Source of the DNA: Amanita rubescens
Lineage: Eukaryota; Basidiomycota; Agaricomycetes; Agaricales; Amanitaceae
Length of the DNA stretch: 64,000 bases
Direction of reading: 5' to 3'
Assembly (NCBI GenBank): GCA_015039365.1
Contig: WION01000029.1
Location: forward strand, 1 to 64,000
Shown here: positions 43,813 through 54,499 of the stretch, in pieces
Layout: the number at the start of each line of letters is the position of its first letter
Numbering within the stretch: position 1 is the first letter of the stretch
Position numbers and translations under genes: made by a program
The notes under the pieces: generated by a model
What the model was told of the DNA's origin: nothing
The model's input: the letters and a program-made list of their open reading frames with translations, nothing else
The model's database searches: none

Positions 43813-44904
43813 TCAATCTGGTCTGGCTTTACAAGTCAAACTGTGACGCGTCGCAGTTCTGGGCGCCGCTGCACGATACTTGCAGCCCTGTTCGTAGTAC
43901 TTGCAGGGATAATTCAATTCGCCCTTGTGTTTGCTATCGTAGTGATCTGCATGTTCAATGTCAGCCGGAAGATACGAGATCAGTAGATAAATACGAACAG
44001 CGGAGGTTATGCGACGATGTGAAAGCAGCACCACAATCAATGCAAAAGTGCGAAGGAACTTTTTTCCGCCTCCTGTTCGCTGCCTCGGGGCTCACAACGT
44101 GCTGAGTTGAAGGGGCATATTTCTGCGGAGACGGCGGAAGTGATGCCGGCACATATTGTTCAATGGCGCTCAGGCACACGGTAGTGTCCGTGCTGGCTGA
44201 GGGCAATGATGGCGCAACCTGATGTCCGATTCCGGAAACATCAATGGTCAGGCTAGGGCGTGGCTGGCCTGGCACTGCGTCGCCTAGATATGCGGAGTTA
44301 TGGCCATAATTAAACGCCCCGGGATGGTTCCCGTCAAGCACGCGGTACGTCGTGGGGTGTGGTGGATATTTGGATTGGGGTTCAAGTAGATACGGTCCCT
44401 CCACGCTTGTATCGGATTGTGGATCAGAAGTTGGACGTTGATACGGGTTAAAAGCATCGTAGCCTATCGGAGGTGGACTAAATGGGGATCCAAAAAACTA
44501 AAGGAGGCGCACTCACCCGAGAAGTTGCTGGATCTCGGGTCGATACACGGCGGTCTTTCGAACTCTGTTGACGGGCCCCCACCTGTAAGAAAATCATGAT
44601 GACCAACGTCGGGGAAGCTTCCTTGGTCATGTACGAGGCAGGACCATCCATTGTGGGTAGCACACATGTCTTCCATGGTGACCTCATGTTGGCTGACGAT
44701 TGACGGGCCCTCGCCTGTAGGAAAATCGAAAACATCGGCGTCTGGGAAGCTATCTTGGTTGTGCACGGGTCGTGAGGTGTGCGGGTAGGGGATATGAGAG
44801 TCATTCGAGGTTGACTTGGCTTCAGGGGGTCCTGGAACGGCGGAGGAGAGGGAGGCCAGGACACGATTTACCTGTGTAACAACCCAAGACAGCGAGAGAC
44901 ACAT
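43813..44904 (-). CDS. C2H2-type zinc-finger protein, cassette family copy 3 with internal duplication
   Basis: Starts MCLSLSWVVTQVNRVLASLS. An internal duplication is visible: VHNQDSFPDADVFDFPTGEG and then VHDQGSFPDVGHHDFLTGGG. A disordered middle part (LLEPQSKYPPHPTTYRV, YVPASLPPSPQKY) leads to the basic NRRRKKVPSHFC, the finger CIDCGAAFTSSHNLR, and after an intron HADHYDSKHKGELNYPC, CKYYEQGCKYRAAAPRTATR, H and C. The zinc region is close to copy 1. The N-terminal exon differs from copies 1 and 2 and is shared with other cassette starts. Confidence 0.58.
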
Positions 44905-45291
44905 GATTAGCGGTACGACAAAACGGCAGGAATAAGTTCTTTGTGGGGCTCTGTCGATTTATGATTTTTGGGGCGCTCGAGATTATGTGTGTGCAGGGTT
45001 GTAATATAACCTGTGTAATGTAAGAATTCAAGACGAGGAGAGATGGCACATGGTTTAGTAGTATGACAAAATGGGGTGTTGGAGGCTGTGCCTACACCGC
45101 AAGGTAAAATAAGGGCTGTGCCTCATAAGTTCCCCTGGTATGCTCCGCGTTGCCTCCGGCGCACTTCTCTGAACCCTTTTCAACATGTGGGAATACGTCC
45201 GATCATCATGTTAGTTTCATAGAATAAACATGAATTGAATAAATTTATACACCACATCAATGTCCCGGCCTCCCAACAGATCTCCCCGTTC
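44905..45291. other. Intergenic in cassette unit 3
   Basis: No gene. A second copy of the block CCTGTGTAA(C/T)-x-CAAGACGAGGAGAGA-like sequence near 45009-45040 repeats the start region of C2H2 copy 3, a small local duplication. Confidence 0.4.
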
Positions 45292-45769
45292 TCACCTCGA
45301 AGGTATCACAGATCTCCATATCTTAAGGTCTGGCTCGAGGAACTCTTGAACTTCTTCGATATTAAAGGGGAGTCGACTAGGTGGATCTCTCGAGCTCAGA
45401 ATCGTTTCCCCATCCTTGCCATATGCCTGGTCAATAATAAGTATCCAACAATATTTACCGTCTTTCCTGCCCTCTGGATATTTTGCAAAGACTAGAGAAA
45501 AGTTATCATTCGCCAGGTCGCACCACCCGCAGACAACATGCATAAGTCCCGTCTCGTTTTCCGGGCAAGTTAAAGGATCGAGGCCAATCGCTTTTGAAAC
45601 TGCTTGGCGGCTAAGAGCATAGCCTTTGACCCAACGCGCCTGACAACACCGAGCTTGTTTTAGCACAAATTGGTAAAGCTATGGATGGACTTACGTTCTC
45701 TTCCCTCCACTTCTCCCGCCTCGATTCCTTGGACTCATCTATAAGCGACTTAGGTTCTTTATCTGGCAT
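45292..45769 (-). CDS. KGY-family orphan protein, copy 3
   Basis: Two exons (45769-45695, 45639-45292) and a 55-nt intron give about 140 residues. It starts MPDKEPKSLIDESKES with EKWREEN at the exon end, then ARWVKGYALSRQAVSKAIGL, HVVCGWCDLANDNFSLVFAK, ILIIDQAYGKDGE and EFLEPDLKIWRSVIPSR. It ends about nine residues earlier than copies 1 and 2. The frame is intact. Confidence 0.66.
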
Positions 45770-46149
45770 TCTCTGTAGCTGAAATCTTTAGGCTTGTGGC
45801 CGTCAGTGCATTTTCCGTGATAATATACAATGATATTCACCCTTGTGAGGAGGAAGCGAGCGCAGAGCTGGGTCCGTTGGTAGAGTAATTCTCTTTTTTA
45901 TGGTATAATCGTGTTACATTAGGTAAAAGTCAAACGGCGAAGTGTTGAACAACAAAACGCTTACTAATGCTTACATAATTCAGACCTTGAATTGGGGACA
46001 TCCGCCTGAAAATAGCCGTCGGTCATTCTGCCTCTCGAGCGTATCCTTGCACTGAGCGCGGAACTCGTCAAACACCTGCTGCACAATCTGGATATCGCCC
46101 ACATTTGCAATGCGACTGGACAATGAGTAAGTTTTTGAGGAGGGAAAAG

Positions 46150-46633
46150 TTACGCGCAGCCGGAGAGTTTGGAACCGCCATATACGGACAAGACAGTTTC
46201 TAATAGATTCGGCGCACCGGGAAAGTTTTCTCTTGTTGCGGTACCGAGCTTCCTTTTTTCCATCGAAAGGTCACCCAGTTCGAGTTCACCGATTAAGGTA
46301 GCTCGTTGGCCTAGACGATTGCACTTCGAAATCCCGATCTGCGAGTCCGAGTATGAGGCAGTCGCCATGTTAAACTCTTGAATCGTCGGCTTCCAAACCG
46401 TCCGGGGAAAGTGATGGGTCTTCTACGATGAATGGATCGTTGGAGTCATGAGCAGCTTTGGAGGAGGCAAAGGTGGGAACCGGTGCCGGGTCAGACGGTG
46501 GAGGATCAGCATTTCCGAGTTCAGGTAGTTGCTGTGAAGGATGTTCGCTCAGCGCTGGATGGGGGATTGGAAGGATCCGTGTAAGGAGTATGGATGCAGG
46601 GCGGCTCTGGGCCTGCGTCGTGTCACTCCTCAC
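46150..46633 (-). pseudogene. Cassette gene remnant, copy 3
   Basis: The N-terminal part MRSDTTQAQSRPASILLTRI, PELGNADPPPSDPAPVPTF and IVEDPSLSPDGLE is open to 46370, then stops after DDSRV. A second frame (46150-46368) carries GELELGDLSMEKRK and LSVYGGSKLSG. One frame change would join them. Unknown family. Confidence 0.45.
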
Positions 46634-46689
46634 TCCACCTCATCCATCTCCGCCTGTCTGCGCTCCGTTCACATGTCTCCGACCATTCA

Positions 46690-46960
46690 GTACGTTCACA
46701 GTAATGATGCAAACGCATGCGCGCGCAGGATCGTCAACGCTTCCGCATGAACTGAGGTTTCCATTTCGTACAGCTTATCGCTAGCCCTTACTGTGCACTC
46801 GAAAAACCATTTGTGAGTGGCCGTGGGTAAGGTGGTTCCCAGAAGCATTGGAGAAGCATTGCCTGAACGGTGAAATTGACAAAGATCTGACTAACGAGAT
46901 ACTTTATCCTATTTGAGATCGCAGGATAGAAGCCAAGAGTAAACCATGAGACATGCCCAC
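46690..46960. repeat. Dispersed GCGCGCAG repeat, copy
   Basis: Left block CAGTAATGATGCAAACGCAT and GCGCGCAGGATCGTC, right block TTTGAGATCGCAGGATAGA, as in the 35.5 and 43.0 kb copies. Confidence 0.68.
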
Positions 46961-47684
46961 GATGTAAAGCTGTTCAAGCCTATTGATGCCGCAAATCCGT
47001 GTCCGCAATGCAGGTGATTCTTGTAGCACTGGTGGCATTTCCCTCGTCGTTCAGCGGTTAGTGGGGCGTAGCAACATAGGATAACTTTAGGCCTCATAGC
47101 CTGACAGCTGTCGCACTGGCGAACGTTTAGGCGAGTGCGTTAAAGACACGTACCGTTTTCCCCTTTCACTTCTTCCTCTTTAGCGTGGTGAGGCATTGGT
47201 TGAGGCCATTATCGACGTGCCTTGAGTCTCGCGAGTTTCTGAGTGAGAGTTACACTGCAGTTCGGGACAGGAAGGTAGAAGGATCACCAATGAGAAAAAG
47301 TCGGTGTTTTGGAACGCTAAAATATGTGCGCAGGAAGGTTGGCTTGTTACAGCTCCGTCGCGGTGGTCGGCAGACGAATAGAGGAATAGACGGAGATAAG
47401 GGGATGAGTGCAGGTGATGAGGGTGAATCTGGACAATCATAATGCGACGGATTAGAGAAATTAACTATCTACGTACGAATCTACGGACGCCTTTTCACTC
47501 GCACCTTCCGCCCCTGAACATATCGCCAACAAGAAGAAGGCAAGACGCATACGCGTAGGACACGCGTGGGAAGATGCATGCTGTCACGATTCAGAGTGTA
47601 CACAGCTGTTTCCTCAAACGCTACCTCCTGGTAAATCGTGTTTCTTTTCGCCCTCCTTTACGCTGACTTCTCAACGTCTTAGTG
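46961..47684. other. Intergenic, no gene supported
   Basis: A short minus frame (46909-47097) contains a Cys/His-rich string (KCHQCYKNHLHC) but nothing else to support a gene. The stretch before 47685 is probably the promoter and 5' leader of the plus-strand KGY relative. Confidence 0.4.
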
Positions 47685-47966
47685 ATGACGAAGCGAACCC
47701 TCTACATCAAGGGATATAAGCTCGACCGCCAGAAGATACGCAACACGTTTCCTAGGGAAGAGCACGAGCCAGACGAAAACTACGAACTCGCTTGGTATCG
47801 GCTCATTGTCGAGGGCATCCCAGAAACTGCCTACAAGTATGTTGGTTGTGGAGTGGAGCCTGATGGTCACTTGAACTTGGTGCTTGTCCTTGATGACGGC
47901 TATGACAAGTCGAGATCGGTGTCAAGCCCCCTGAGACTCTTCCTCAGCAGGCACTCCAACTTTTAA
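47685..47966 (+). CDS. KGY-family relative, short
   Basis: A single-exon 93-residue frame starting MTKRTLYIKGYKLDRQKIRN. YIKGYKLDRQ aligns with WVKGYALSPQ of the cassette copies, and LNLVLVLDDGYDKSRS with RWVLIIDQAYGKDGE, at similar spacing. The family Cys pair is replaced (YKYVGCGVEPDG). It is on the opposite strand to the other three and diverged. It lacks their charged first exon, unless an exon near 47574 is spliced on. Confidence 0.5.
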   Translation: MTKRTLYIKGYKLDRQKIRNTFPREEHEPDENYELAWYRLIVEGIPETAYKYVGCGVEPDGHLNLVLVLDDGYDKSRSVSSPLRLFLSRHSNF

Positions 47967-48901
47967 CGCCTGGCATCTGGCCGTCTAGCGACCAGGACCC
48001 TGAGGAAGAAGAGGGCGACTGACCAGCTTTACAACAATACTCCCTTTCGAACCGTGTTGACAATAGCTCTAAATCGCAATGCATCGCTGGCTCAGCCACC
48101 TTACCTGACCCTTGATAGTACGACAAAATGGTGGGGAATACGTCCCATCATCATGTTCGTTGGTCTCATAGAATAAACACGATTTGCATAAACAACGTTC
48201 CGGCCTCCGTGGTTCAGTTCCACGCCTGTCAAAACTTTGAGTCTAGGTACTGTTATCGTGAGTGGCAGAAGGGCAATGAAAACGTCAACGAACCCTGTCG
48301 CCTCGGGAGGCGGGGATTGTTGCACCGTGCCAAATTAGATGGAAATGAAGCGTGACTGCCACGCAATTCAAGTTCACCGGTTAAGGTAGCTTGTCCGAGG
48401 TCCAGATGAGCTGGGATACTCCGGAGGTGCCATTGCGCTTCGAAATCCGATCTGCAAGTGAGGCGGTCACCATGTTGAACTCTTGGACTGTCGGCTTCCA
48501 TGCCGTCTGGCGCAAGTGATGAACTAGATCTTCTACGGTGACCAAATCATTGGAGTCATGAGCGACTTTGAAAAAGGCGTAGGGTGGGAACTCTGGGATA
48601 ATCGTCAGCATTTTGTTCAAATACTATAGTTGCTGTGAAGGCTATCCGCTGGGTTGAGGATTGGAAGGATCCGTGATGGGTAAATCGAATCTGCGGGTAT
48701 TAGGACATATAAGACTCTAGTGGCGGGTCAGTCAGAGTAATGTTACATATTACATAATCATCAATACTCAGGCTCAATCTCTCCTATTCAACGTTGCACC
48801 TATTGCGATGAAGTCCAACAGGTCCAACAGGTCCTTTCCTATTTTAAACTCTAGACTTCGTCCACCTCTTGTTTCGGTACTTTCCTCCAGTATTACCCAC
48901 T
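47967..48901. other. Intergenic with a cassette gene fragment
   Basis: At 48381-48620 on the minus strand, MNKMLTIIPEFPPYAFFKVA and VQEFNMVTASLADRISKRNG match part of the cassette gene remnant family. The rest, up to 48901, shows no gene and should include the promoter of the Crinkler-type gene. Confidence 0.4.
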
Positions 48902-51277
48902 ATGTCTCCACACAAATCTCGATATCTCTGGTGTTTGGTGGAAGGCGATCCACAACCATACGACGTCTTCGACATTCCGATTGGTGCCAACGTCGCTCGA
49001 TTGAAGGCGATGATAAAGAAGAGAATCGAATGTCTCCATGACACATGCGCTGACCGCCTGAAGCTTTTGAAGGTCATTTCCTTAATACCAAGGGCGTGCG
49101 CCTTCTGACTTTCTCTTTCAGCTCAATATGATGGTTCCTATCGATCCAGATCATAGTCTCGCGCAGCGATTAGCGGACCTGGGTAACGTCGACGCTTATT
49201 TGACAGAGTTGAGTTCTGGAGAAAAAGTGGGGGAGCTATTTCCCAAACTGCCTTCCGAAAAGCATCTCCACATCGTGGTTCAGCGCCCTGGGATTGCACC
49301 GTCTGGCGAGTACTGCTGGCTCATTATTCATGTATGAGCAGAACTGATGATATCGTTGAACTTCTCACTTCACTTGCACATTTTTGTTTCAATCGTCCTC
49401 ATCGCTCCTATCTCAACTCAACACATGACTTACGTGCTTGTCGCACCGCTATCTCTTTCTCAGCCTCTTGGAAGCGCAAGAAGGTCGGTGGGAATGCGCG
49501 GGACGTACAGACCCGTTGTACCGCTATCCGTAAAGCGATCCAAGCCATGCCTGATAATCTGGACTTGTCCGATCCTTCGACATTTAAAGACCTTCCTTGC
49601 CCTTCGCCGCTTTTAATGCCTCCCGAGCGCTTTGAAGTTAAGGAAATCGATGGCATTGAATGCTTTGAATACATGGGGAGATCTCAGTTTCACGAATTGC
49701 AAGAGCGTATCAAGGACAAGAATTTTCAGAAGGGAGCTGAAAGCATATACCTGTACGGGACTTCTGGTTCAGGGAAATCACATCTCCTTGTTGCGCTTGT
49801 GTATCACCTCATTCGTGAAGGACAACGCGTCTTTTACATTCCAGATTGCTCCAGCTTGCTTCTGGATCCGGCAAAGACAATGTGGGATGCATACCGCTTC
49901 GCGTACAACTGCTCGCCTGATCTCAGAACCACAGAAAGTGTCGAGACATTGATTGATTCGATGAGGACGGATCCAGATGTCTACATCATCGTCGACCAAG
50001 TGAACGCTTTGGAGTCCACAAATACTGATAACCGCAGAGAAGCCAAGAACCGGGTATTAGGTTGGCTTGGCAACTTGAGATCCAGCCATCGATACATATT
50101 TAGCGCCTCAGCTAACGAAGCTTCCAATCGAGACGCTGAGAAAAGGCAAAATGGAATTTCGGTTTTCTCGATATTTGGAGGGATGAGCCAGGTATGCTGA
50201 TGCCTTCACATTGTTCCATACAATACTCATGCCCCGTAGGATGAAACCAATCAGTGGTTTAAGTGGCATGGCCATCGAATTCCATCATTGTCAGATAAAC
50301 AACGGCAACAGGTCGAATATCTCACGGGTCGCATTCCGCTTCTGCTATGTTGCCTTTTCAAGATCACCGACTTTTCTGAACCCGAATTCAGGAACACCCC
50401 CGTTCTGCATAATGTCAAGTCTGATGTCGACGAATTCGCTAGAACCAAGCTTATATTGCTAAAGGGGTTGAACAAGGAAAAGTAATGCATCTTGTTATTT
50501 CCCTTTCCATTTAAGTTAATATTTCATAATAGGTATCTCGAGATCATGACGGCATGTGTCCGGGGTGATCGTGTTGAATCCGACGACCGAAAATTGTATG
50601 ATTTGCGGCACTTTTATGTCGACACCAAAAGAATTGGACGTTTTACATGCGGAGTTGCCTTCGAGGCAATGATGTCCATATTGCGAACACATGACAATAC
50701 CCCATTTGTGGACGGTTTGTGGTACGCAGCGGTTTCAGGATCCGACAATCCCGTTGTTCAGGGATTCTTAGCTGAGCAAATTTGTCTTAGCCACATTGCT
50801 ACTAAAGGTCTAACGGTTGTCAATCCCAAGCTTAAACAAATGTCTACTGCAAGTTTCAAGACACAGCCGAACTTCGACCATCATCTCTCGTCTGATCACG
50901 ACGTCTGTCTGTATATCCCGGATGACTACAACTTCATGGCTGTGGATGGTGTCATACTGTTGTTGAATCGTACCTCCAAGAAGGCCACTGTGTTCTCCAT
51001 CCAATTCACGCTATCCCAGAATCATAAGCAATCAGATAAGGATTTCCACGAGAAGTTGTGGTCGACGTGGACCGAGCCAATAGCCTCAGCTGGGTTCAAG
51101 GTTCGTTCAACTTTTGTCTGGATAGACAAAGAGCAACCGTCAGAACATGTTGAAGATAAAGTAGTCAAAAAGCTACGATCTGGCCGTAAGATTGTTCACC
51201 CTAAATATTCTGTGATTCATGTGGGTGCAAAAGCGGTTCATCCAAGACTCGCTTATGCCCTTGGCATTGAGCAGTAG
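48902..51277 (+). CDS. Crinkler-type (CRN) protein: header, P-loop NTPase and nuclease-like domain
   Basis: CRN proteins are modular eukaryotic effectors and conflict proteins. The N-terminal ubiquitin-like header starts MSPHKSRYLWCLVEGDPQPY with VFDIPIGANVARLKAMI. After short introns comes a P-loop NTPase with Walker A YLYGTSGSGKSHLL and Walker B DVYIIVDQVNALE, and a helical extension (EYLTGRIPLLLCCL). The C-terminal domain includes YNFMAVDGVILL and KKATVFSIQFTLSQNHKQ, a D-x(n)-h-x-Q arrangement compatible with a restriction-endonuclease-like fold. Five exons are inferred; the second intron (about 49334-49458) is the least certain. No lesion is seen. Whether this saprotroph-like or symbiotic lineage uses it internally or against others cannot be told. 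It lies near a RING gene and the second NADAR gene. Confidence 0.82.
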
Positions 51278-52254
51278 TTTGCTCAGATACTGTGACACAA
51301 AGCACTATATAAAAGTAATGTAATAAATGCTGAGAATACTGGTACTTGCGAGACCCGGTGCTGGTGTCACACCCTTTCAACGCATTTTACATGGGATTAG
51401 TATGCTCATCGATATAAACTAAGGAGGTCCAGGGTGTCCTGGGACGGATTCTTCCTCTCACGAAGGGCATACACGACGCTCAAGACAATCGTTCTGCTCA
51501 TGTTGGACCGTGATGCTCGGATGCAGTACAAATTGGCAGTTTGTACACCGTCTTTGAACTTTTATGCACGCTGTAGACAACTGGCCAATATTACTACTAG
51601 TTAAGTAGATTTTTGAGGGGATTTATGTGCTCGCATCACCTTAATCTCCCACCACAGACAGTCTGGTCGTCTGTTCATCGCCCGGTTCGCACCCGCACGT
51701 ACATCTACAGCCTCGGCACTTCAGGCAGCACGAGCACACTGAGTAGTGGAAGTGAGAGCCAGGCCGCATTGATATGACAGCAGGTGAGTGCTTCTCCATT
51801 CGAGTTAGAGAATTTACGCTCCTGTCCAACTACACAGAACCATTCATCACTCGGAGATATGCCAAGCTAGATGCAAAAGGCGAGAAGAAACCGCGGGTGA
51901 GTTCCAGGTTACGGCCTATGTCAACGACAAGTATTAAGGCTAAGCAACCGCACTCTACAACCAATGCCTTCCTCTGTTCACCATATTTTCAGTATCCTCA
52001 GTCCGGCTCATCCTCCCCAGGCTTCCCACAGAGCCGCTTACTCGCTACCGTATCCTCCATTGCGAGCTCCATTCCACATCTGATAACTTGAACTTCATAT
52101 CCCAATCAAATACCCATTTGAGTTACAGAGTTTACTATACCGGCAGTGCGGTCAGATCCTCCGAAGATCTAGCCTTTAGAGAGCGCTGAACGTCCAGCCA
52201 ACATCTCATCACATTACCTCGTATCAGATTCGTTTTGGTTCCTACCCGCAAGTA
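51278..52254. other. Intergenic, no gene supported
   Basis: Frames such as 51774-52091 (plus) and 51641-51829 (minus, Cys-rich) lack further support. A 38-bp sequence at 51382-51419 recurs at 53239-53276 with about four differences. Confidence 0.4.
51382..51419. repeat. 38-bp direct repeat, left copy
   Basis: GCATTTTACATGGGATTAGT and the following TATGCTCATCGATATAAA match 53239-53276. The pair brackets the RING gene. Confidence 0.65.
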
Positions 52255-53073
52255 ATGCTAGTTCTCGGAGCCGACTCATCATGCGACATCTGCCTAGATC
52301 ATTTCGCTGATGGTCAAAAAGTACCACACGTAATACGCTGCGGCCACGTTTTTTGTCTTGAGTAAGCGCATCTGTCGCCTCACCTTGTGCAAACTAGTTC
52401 ACTGTAGCTCCGTGCAGCTGCGCCAGCAATTTCTCTCCGCCCGAATGTCCATTATGTCGAACGCCATATGAATATGGGACGTGGCTGAAGCTCCATGCTG
52501 ATATGTCTGCTCTCACAACCACGAGTTCGGAATCTTCGGATACAGAGGTTCGAAGGCTTCAAGATGTGATCAGAGAGAATGTCGACTCGGAAACAACAGA
52601 AGCATATATACGACAGTTGCTTTATGAATGTCAGAATTTCCTGGAGGAACAGCCAAATTCGACGGTTTGCTTCTAATCTATCTCATATTCGTTATCTGAT
52701 TCGTAGTCCATATCTAATAGCACGAAGATTTACAAACGACTTGCCGATTATTATCTCACCTGTGTGATGTGAAGAGGAAATTGCACTCGCAGAGCATTGA
52801 AATGGAATCACTGCAGGATAAGATTGTACAGCTCACCACCGAGAAAGAAGAGGCATCAAGAAACGATCATGATCAAGAACAACAAACCGCTCAGCTGGCA
52901 AAGGATAAGTCCGAGTTGCAGGCTAGGCTTTCGGCATCAGAGAGTCTCTGTCAATCTCTTTTAGAGTGCGTCCTTACTCATTCCCAATTGTGATTCCGCT
53001 TACTGAAATATCTATTCAAAGGCAAGTAAGCGCTTTTCAACTATATGATGACTCGAACGCATCAGCAGAGTAG
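52255..53073 (+). CDS. RING-finger protein with coiled coil
   Basis: Four exons join in frame. The RING motif spans intron 1: CDICLDHFADGQKVPHVIRC, GHVFCLD, then CASNFSPPECPLCRTPYE, giving C-x2-C, C-x-H-x2-C, C and C-x2-C spacing of the C3HC4 type. A helical middle part (YIRQLLYECQNFLEEQPNS) and a long coiled coil (VKRKLHSQSIEMESLQDKI, then QLAKDKSELQARLSASESL) follow. It ends QLYDDSNASAE. RING proteins of this kind usually act as E3 ubiquitin ligases; the substrate is unknown. It is bracketed by a 38-bp direct repeat. Confidence 0.72.
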
Positions 53074-53238
53074 TTACGTTACCAAGGCCTATGGTGGCCC
53101 TAACCAGGAGAGTCGTCATCGAGGAACAGAGATATTCAAGCTGGTATTTTCATTTTCGCTTTTACTCTTACCATGTCTTTTTTTGTTGTCATTGAAATGA
53201 ATCTGACCGTACTAGTATATCCGCAGGTTTTAAAGCGT

Positions 53239-53276
53239 GGCATTTTCCATGGAATTAGTATGCTCATCGATATAAA
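53239..53276. repeat. 38-bp direct repeat, right copy
   Basis: Partner of the copy at 51382-51419. Confidence 0.65.
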
Positions 53277-53447
53277 ATAAGATGTGTTCTGTTGAACGGA
53301 CAAGATTCACTTCGATCGCAAGACAAGGATGTCGCAAGGTTAATCTAGCTCCAATGTCTAACGCCCAGCATGTTAAGATATATAATTACAACATCGAATT
53401 AACGATTCGAAACAAGTATCGCATTACCTGGTCTTTTGTGCCGAACT

Positions 53448-54499
53448 TTATGTTGAGAATGGATTATGCTGCAGCTTCGCTCTCAACCTCATCAACGCCT
53501 TTCCGAGTTCGTTACGACCTTTACGGTCAGTACCCCAGCCCCAGAAAGCGTCTTGGTCCGATGCCTAGGAACCATTCAGCCCTGTAAATCCAATTTTTTT
53601 AAAAAAAAGCCATTCATACCTCAACGAGCTCCGCGTCTCCGGTGGCTAACAATTCCCGCTTCAAGTCGCCATGTTGTGTAAACTTGTGCCACAGAGCTTC
53701 ATCCATCTATTATATATTCATGAGCCTGTATGCAATCACTGTCAACAAACGTAAGTAAGACTGACCATCTTAACGTTAACCTTGAACCAATCGTCGCGCG
53801 CTAATTGACGATGCTGATGAGCCAAATCAAAAGCATCTCTTGGCCTTGCAGAAAGCCTTATCATCTCTGCAACATACGGCTGACGGTCGAGGAACTTTTA
53901 TATTTGTACATCGTGTAAGCGCAAGAACGCAGCTAGTAACACCAATTTACCTTCATGCATTGGAACAAATGTTCGCTCGTCGGGTATACATGACCCTTGT
54001 AAGTGATTGGATGTTCCGAAAAGTTCGTAAATCCATAATGGGGTCTATTCTTGTCATAGAATAGAATCTGACGCGGTTTGCCTCCGACTTTATGGCTATC
54101 GTGGCGCTGGCGAGGGTTTGGAGAGCTCGAGGGTGCCTCTTGAGGCGAGGAATTGTTGAAGGCATTGAATAATGACATTGGGAACTTCATTGGCGCTGAA
54201 TTCGAATTGGTAACTGCGGGAGCGACGTTAGGCGATGGTGGTGCGCTGACAGGTATTTTGGTTTGGTGGGATGGCTTTTCCGCCTTGCGGAAAATCTCCG
54301 TCAGTGTCCCCAGATCCAATCGGGACAGAGGACGGTTGAGGAAGACATGAACCGCGTTTTCTTCGTCCTCGATGTGATAGCGAACAGGTGATTGTGATGA
54401 CACACTCGTTACTGTAAACGTAATTTGCTTGAGATTGAGTGGCTCAGTCTGTGCCTTGGAGGAAGGTGGTGGCTCAATGCGAGTGAGAGGTAGAAACAT
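53448..54499 (-). CDS. NADAR-domain protein, second copy
   Basis: Four exons with the same layout as the NADAR gene at 13946-15006. The disordered N-terminus begins MFLPLTRIEPPPSSKAQTEP and has RYHIEDEENAVHVFLN, matching RYRIEERTRTVYVT of the other copy. The domain reads FYDKNRPHYGFTNFSEHPI, YPTSEHLFQCMKF, DEALWHKFTQH, LLATGDAELVE and FWGWGTDRKGRNELGKAL. All conserved NADAR blocks are present and the frame is open. Its neighbours are a RING protein and a membrane protein rather than PARP-like genes. Both copies likely process ADP-ribose-type substrates; the linked one at 15 kb may be specialised. Confidence 0.85.

Larger units (their letters stand above)
42441..46000. repeat. Cassette unit 3
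   Basis: Holds in order the gene remnant (42.5-42.9), the dispersed repeat (43.03-43.3), a C2H2 gene (43.8-44.9) and a KGY gene (45.3-45.77), as in unit 2. It runs directly into partial unit 4 near 46000 without a transposon. Confidence 0.7.
46001..46960. repeat. Partial cassette unit 4
   Basis: Contains the gene remnant (46.15-46.65) and the dispersed repeat (46.69-46.96) but no C2H2 or KGY gene. It continues unit 3 without interruption and so shows what an unoccupied junction looks like. Confidence 0.6.
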
